Positions 1 through 6,000 of a stretch of DNA of 8,320 bases are shown in pieces. A model generated the notes under the pieces. The model ran no database searches. It was given only the letters and a program-made list of their open reading frames with translations, and had not been told where the DNA came from. A program made the position numbers and the translations under genes. The DNA is from Elusimicrobia bacterium UBA5214 (lineage in GTDB: Bacteria; Elusimicrobiota; UBA5214): contig DHVG01000024.1 in the NCBI GenBank assembly GCA_002412545.1, positions 66,406 to 74,725 of the forward strand, read 5' to 3'. Position 1 is the stretch's first letter. Each line of letters opens with the position of its first letter.

Positions 1-3000
1 GCGGTTGCGCTATTACCCCATTCCGGTGACCCTCCACCGTGGCAGTTCGGAATATTACTACAAGTTTGGTATCCGCTCCCGGGTGCTTTATTTGCCGGAT
101 AACCACCAGTAGTAACATTGATTTGATAATTAACATGTTTAGAAAGGTCAGTTGCCGGGTCATTATAAGGATGACAGCGGTCACAAGTATAACTCCACGG
201 TCCTTTAGTATGTTTAAGATGGCTGCCAGTCGCTGGTCCGGTTGTGGGCAGAACACCGGCGGCTAAAGTTTTCGCTGGTGAATCTACCTCATGACAGGAA
301 CTACAAGTTGCAGTTCCACCCCACTGGATAGTTTTATAGGAACCAGTAGCGGTGCTATGACAATATAATGAACCACACGAACCGTAACTGCTGCCACCAC
401 CGGTAACCACTGCAGTTGATTCCTGCCCACGATATTTAGCTGAACTACCAATAACAGCAGTAGTAACCATCAGGTCAATATTAGCATAACCATTAACATG
501 TTTAGATGTATCTAACATCTGTGTATTCCCGGAGACAATACCCTCGTGGCAATAATCACAAGTGAACGAGTAAGTACTCACATGTTTTCGGTGTGATGAG
601 CCGGAAATAGTCACCGTACCGGTACTATGACAAGCAGTGCAGGATAATGAACCACTTGCCCATTGCGGGTTAGCATTAAGACCGATAGTGTAATCACCAA
701 ATTTACCGTGACAGTAGAGATTATTACAAGTACCGGTAGTCCAGCCATAATAATTACCATCAGCACCAAGATAGACATTGGTGGTTGCAGTAATACTATA
801 ACTTGCAGTAACCGGATTACTCGGTGTAGTAGTCGTATCAAAAGTGATATCTACACGCAATGCTGTCCCGGTAGAAGCACCGGTAGTTTCATATTCCATA
901 TGTGTTCCCTGATGACATTTACCACAGGCAAATTTGTATTGTGTCCCGGCGGAGTTATTAGTTACCTCACCGTATTTCGTCGGAACTAAAGTAGTATCGT
1001 AATGTTTTCTATGACTTGTTCCGTGTGTGCCACTAAATGTTGGTGCATTATGGCAATCGTTACAAGCGTATGCACCTTTGATAATCGTTAGTGCACCAGT
1101 TTTGGTAGCGGTAGAAGCAATAACTGAACCATAGAAGTTGATTACCGAGACATCAGTAGTACCAGGTGGTAGTCCGGCCGGGAGAACCGCTTTCATCTGG
1201 GTAGCACTGTTCCAAATCTCGTTCAAAGCATCATAAGCAGTAGCTACCGGTGCACCAATTTTTACCGTCGGTGTAGAAACAAAATTTGCCCCGGTGATAG
1301 TAATCGTCGTATTCACATTATTATAAACTTCCGATGGTGAGATAGAAACAATTGACGGTGGTGGTGTAGTAACACTTACCGGTTCGTATTTGAAACCTAT
1401 TTCAAGAGTAGCCACACCGTAATAATCAGGATTAGTTATTTTCAACCGATACCAACCAAGTGGGTAACCCGGATATTCAGTTAAAGCCGGGAAAGTTGCT
1501 CTAATTATAGTTGCTGATTCGTAATTTCTGCTGCTGACCGTAATCGCCGGAATAAAATCACTGCTGGTACTCAGTTTTATCACTGGTTGCACATTATTAT
1601 TATTATAATCCTTATCACGGAAACCAGTCCCGTAAATCGTAACTACTTTTGCCGTATCACTGGAAGTCCAGTTCGGCACAACTGAAGTTATACTCGGTGC
1701 AGCAAGAACTTCAAAAACAAGTTCTTCAGTTGGCTCTTTCAGGTCCGGATTACGCACAATTACCCGCCAGTAGCCGGTGGTCTGGTCAGAGAGGAAACTG
1801 AATTGACCAGTAATCGTACTGATATTCACCAGATTTACATTATCTGCTTCAATTTCAAATACTTCACCTTGTTTTCTTAAATACAATCTTGCACCCGGTG
1901 AGAAATATTTACCTCTTACGGTTACGGTCGGCACATCTACACCCTGGGAGGCGGATACTGGTTTGACACTCTCAACCTTCGGTGGTAAACAGATAAGGGT
2001 AAAGTTATCGGGGTCAGTAGTATAGGTAGAACTTGAACCCGAAGCACTAACTACGTTCACTTTTGTATTCAGAGTGAGCATACTCTGCTTGGAAGCAGAA
2101 AGAATATCACTCGCTCTAAAGGAAGGTATTTTTACTTGAATATAATTATTTGTCCAGCGCAAAATTTCGTTACTATCATTACAGATAATCATCAATCTCC
2201 AGTCACCGTAAGATTCGTACTGGTCACCATAAATATTCACTTGCCCTTGAGTTATCCCAAAACTTGAGCCATAAATTTCAAAAATTGCCCCCGCAGAACC
2301 AAAATTCGGGACAATGCCATCTTCTCTAATTTCCGGTATTGCTTCTGGTGGAGCAATAACCTGAAAAGTATTAGTAGTAGTGGTTGATTTCCCGACACCG
2401 TTAATTAGAGTAATCGTCGTGGTCATGGGAGATAATTCCGGGACAATTGCATTTACTGAACTTTCACTTACCCAGTAGAGATTAGTAGCAGTTTTCGTGC
2501 CAAATATTACTGTCACTGGTGAGTAGAAATAACTTCCACCAATAGTGACCTGTGTCCCCGGTGGACCACTGGTGGGAGTGAAATTGTTAATTACTGGAAC
2601 TTTGAAATAGTCCGCAGAACGTAACCGTATCGCACTGGTTAATGTTCCATCTTTACCATTAGGATTATAAACGGTAAGATTATACCAACCAGTAGTAAGT
2701 ACGGTGAGTGTTCTCGTGCTAACTGTGGTCACTAATTTTGTTGCATTAAGCCAAGCAGTCCCCACGGTATAGGTAGAAATACCGGTTTCACTATGGGTTA
2801 ACTGCACTGAAGTATCCGAACTACGGGCAATACGCATATCAAAATGTTTACCGTTAATGGTAATGGTAATCGCAGCCATTGTTGAACATTCTACCGGATC
2901 AGTAGTTACGCTTTCAATTATTGGGTTAGGCATATGAGAATGACATTGTCCACAATTTCTATCTGAACCACCATGGGTCTGACTGACCGCAGTGGAGGTA

Positions 3001-6000
3001 GCATAATATAACGAGTAGGTTGACCCCTTAGATTTTGCTTGAATATGGCATACCTGACAAGGACCATAACCACCCTGGACACCAACTGTATCTACCGAAA
3101 CTAAACCAAAACCAGTAGTGCCCGGATATAAAACATCCCAAGTGCCCATATTAGTGAAAGGAGCGGTTGACCTAAAAATAACCGTCATCGTTGATTTTAT
3201 TCCCTGTTCAAAATCACTAAGTGTAACTGAAGCAGTAATCGTTCCCCGGACAAGTTGAATATTCGTTCCTACATCCGACCCGTGTGCAGAATGACAAGTG
3301 AGACAATCATAATCCGGCACACGAGTATCACGGTGCTGCCAATCACGGTTCCGATGGGTGTGACAGGATTGACAGACCGTTTTCCCGGGAACAAGTTTTA
3401 ATGTCCCCTTAGGTAACTCGGTGATTACAATTACCTGACTACGCACATATAATTCATTTAAGTTATAATCATAAACATCTACATCTTCATCTGCACCGTC
3501 AGTTACGCGGAAATATAACGCATAGGCACCGGTTGGCACACTCGTTGACGGGTCCCAGGCATAGGTTACCGTATAAGTGCTTCCATCTTGTGCAATATTG
3601 ACGAAATTCCGCACATCACTGTAGTTTGCTTCACCTAACCCTTTATGCGTTTTATTGTTGACTAAAATAATTTCCGAACCAGTAGCCGTGTTACTGCTCA
3701 CTTTGAAAGTTACATAATACTTAGTTACTGGTGACTCATCATTATCCACAAAATATGATTTTATCGTAATTACATTACTCCCTACACGGTTAACTGAAGA
3801 ACCTTCTACACCGTAAACCGTAGTTGTCCCGTCAGCTACCAAAATTGGATTTTCCGTATAAACCGTCGGGCCGGACTTCAAGTCCGTATATTTTGTCTGC
3901 GGCGGTGAACCGTTATCTTGAGCAACCATACGGTACTTGTACTGATTAGTTACATTACCTAATTTCAATTGATAATAGTAGGTTGTATTCCAGAGCGGTG
4001 TCCCTAAAACACTCATCGTATATACCCAAGTGCTCTGGTCAAGTGAAATCTGCAGCTTGGGATAACCTGCGGTTGGAGTATCACCATCTACATCATAATA
4101 TCTTACTTTATAAACAAAATAAGTTGAATCAACTATACCCGTATCCGGATGAACCCCATCTGACTGATAACCAGTAATCCCGAGCCAGGAAAGGTCAGGT
4201 GTATTGTTCATTGCCGGCTGAGTAACTGTTGAAATAGAAGGACCATAATCGGAAGCAGAATTACTCGGTGGTGTCCCTGAATAAGATTCACCGGTATCAA
4301 TTTCTGCATTTGCTGCACACACCGAGAAATAATAAGTCGTTCCACCCTGCACAGTGACTACAAATGACCAACCATCCCAACCACCAGTCCCGGTTGACTG
4401 CCAAACCATTGCATCACCAAGTGTCTTACTGCTTTGCACATATTTATCGCTACCCAGTGCTGGTGAAGTCGCTTTGATTAAGTAGAATAATCCTTTCCCG
4501 GCGGGTTGTTCCTGAGGAACAATCTGAATCGTCATACTCGTGCTGTAAACCTGGGAGATAGTTGGTGCTGGTGGTGTCTGAGGTTTAACATATTTAGTGG
4601 TAGTATTTTCTACACTTGTCTCATTACCGTACTTATCACTTGCCTGTGAAGTTATTCCATTGAAATAATCATTACCGTCTAATGTCCCGAGCGTACCACC
4701 CCAGTTACTGTTAATTCGGAATTCTGTCCCACTGTAGAATCCGCCATCTGCCCAAGTAGAATATGATGCGGCACCATTCTTTTTATAAGCAAACTGTGGT
4801 GTAGTAAGATTATTAGTTGAACCAGCAGGGTCTTCCCAATTTGCTTTCAGTGAGAGGGTACTCTGTCCTGACTGCGGGTCACTGACGAAAGGACTGGCAA
4901 TTGAACCAGCTGGGTTTTTTGCATCAAAATTACTTACATTCCCTGAATAGACACCAGTTGTTCCACCGGATAAATCATCCGCATAAATATAGACCCGGGT
5001 ATTACCGTCAGCAGTATCCTTCCCGTTAAGATTTGTCTGTTTTTTCGCATCAAAAGATGCACTCTTCCCGGTTCCGGTAGAAACATTTGGTCCGACATTA
5101 CCCAAAGCACCGGTTACGGAATAATTATTACTACTCCATTCATAATAAAGAGTAATTGTTGCTGAACTGTTATCTATATCCGAGAGAGTGTAATTTACCG
5201 TAATTGTGGTTGTGTTTCCCCCTTGAAGAGCAGAAGTAATCGTAATCTCCGGTCGTTGATTTGCACTCGGTACTGTGGGTTGAGTAACCGTGCCAATGCT
5301 TATACTAAATGTAGAGGTAGAATTTGCTTGCGGTGGACCATTAATCAAGTTATCCCAGTCGCCATCAAAATCACTTATTTTCGGGTTAAGTGCCGCAATT
5401 GAGAAATAATATGTTCCCCCGGGGGTAAGGTCAATAATGGTAACATCTGGACCAACCCAGTTATAGGTAGAGCGCCAGAATCCGGTAGTTACCAATCCGC
5501 TACTATTAGAATGGACATACTGGTCACCACTGAATCCCGGTGAAGTGGAACGGATTAAGAAATAGATACTTGTTCCGTTCTCTAACAAGTTAGGTTCAAT
5601 CCTGATAGTTAAACTTGAACTATAAACGGCAACAATTGTCGGTGTAGAAGGTACTAAAGGACGGACATACCAGTCAGTTGCTGGGTTATTTTCACTCCAG
5701 GAAGAAATATTACCATAATCGTCAGTGAAAATACTGCGGATTTTGTCAATATAGGAAGAACCAGTCAAACTGCCGGCTGGATAGTTCACGGTTGCGGTAG
5801 AAATATTTGTTCCTTCTACTGTCCCCGAGGATTCGCCGCCATAAGTTGTCCCGTTGATTGCTGCCTGGAATGTCGCTGTATTCGGATTTGTCTCATACCA
5901 GATACTTCTTAACTGGAGGACATTATCACCGGAAACCGGGTTAACCAAAAGATAAGTTGTCGTCTTGATTTGTGGTGCGCGGGTATCCAGAGCGAAAACA

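Larger units (their letters stand above)
1..1079 (-). other. C-terminal multiheme cytochrome region (CX4CH/CXXCH family), continues past the edge
   Basis: Residues 2414-2772. Nine motifs in order: CNDCH (1050..1064), CGKCH (912..926), CNNLYCH (708..728), CTACH (627..641), CDYCH (546..560), CGSLYCH (357..377), CSSCH (291..305), CDRCH (171..185), CSNIPNCH (39..62). Alternation of a four-spaced CxxxxCH with CXXCH about 30 residues later matches the cytochrome family first described from Geobacter sulfurreducens. Conserved histidines lie between the heme motifs: HRKH at 1002..1013 and 582..593, HLKH at 210..221, and SKHVN around 492..506 and 129..143. These are natural candidates for distal ligands. 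The role is electron transfer on the outside of the cell. A further motif had just begun its module at the left edge, so the true heme count is higher. Confidence 0.9.

Noticed and set aside
39..266. Short plus-strand open frame of 75 codons
   Set aside because: It lies antisense to the heme modules, has no recognisable domain, and its cysteines do not form motifs. It is a shadow of the minus-strand gene.
611..989. Overlapping short frames on both strands (611..841 minus and 663..989 plus)
   Set aside because: Both overlap the CNNLYCH/CTACH heme region in other frames; low-complexity I/T/S-rich or I/V/L-rich translations are what repeated Thr, Ser and Asn codons give when read out of frame.
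2821..2882. In-frame ATG (codon at 2876..2878, MAAITITING) as an internal start splitting the gene
   Set aside because: The frame is open far upstream and the methionine falls inside TIG1, between its first and second strands, so it is not a gene start.
3872..3886. Perfect inverted repeat CGGACTT-C-AAGTCCG
   Set aside because: Short, within the coding frame (TDLKSGP), with no associated gene start or end; no regulatory role can be supported.
3983..4177. Plus-strand frame of 64 codons
   Set aside because: Antisense to the LSW...GYQSDG domain, with no domain similarity or convincing ribosome binding site; a shadow frame.
4506..4522. Perfect inverted repeat TTGTTCCT-G-AGGAACAA
   Set aside because: One-base centre cannot form a hairpin loop without opening the stem, it lies inside coding sequence, and no promoter or gene boundary is near. 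A chance operator-like palindrome is the simplest reading.
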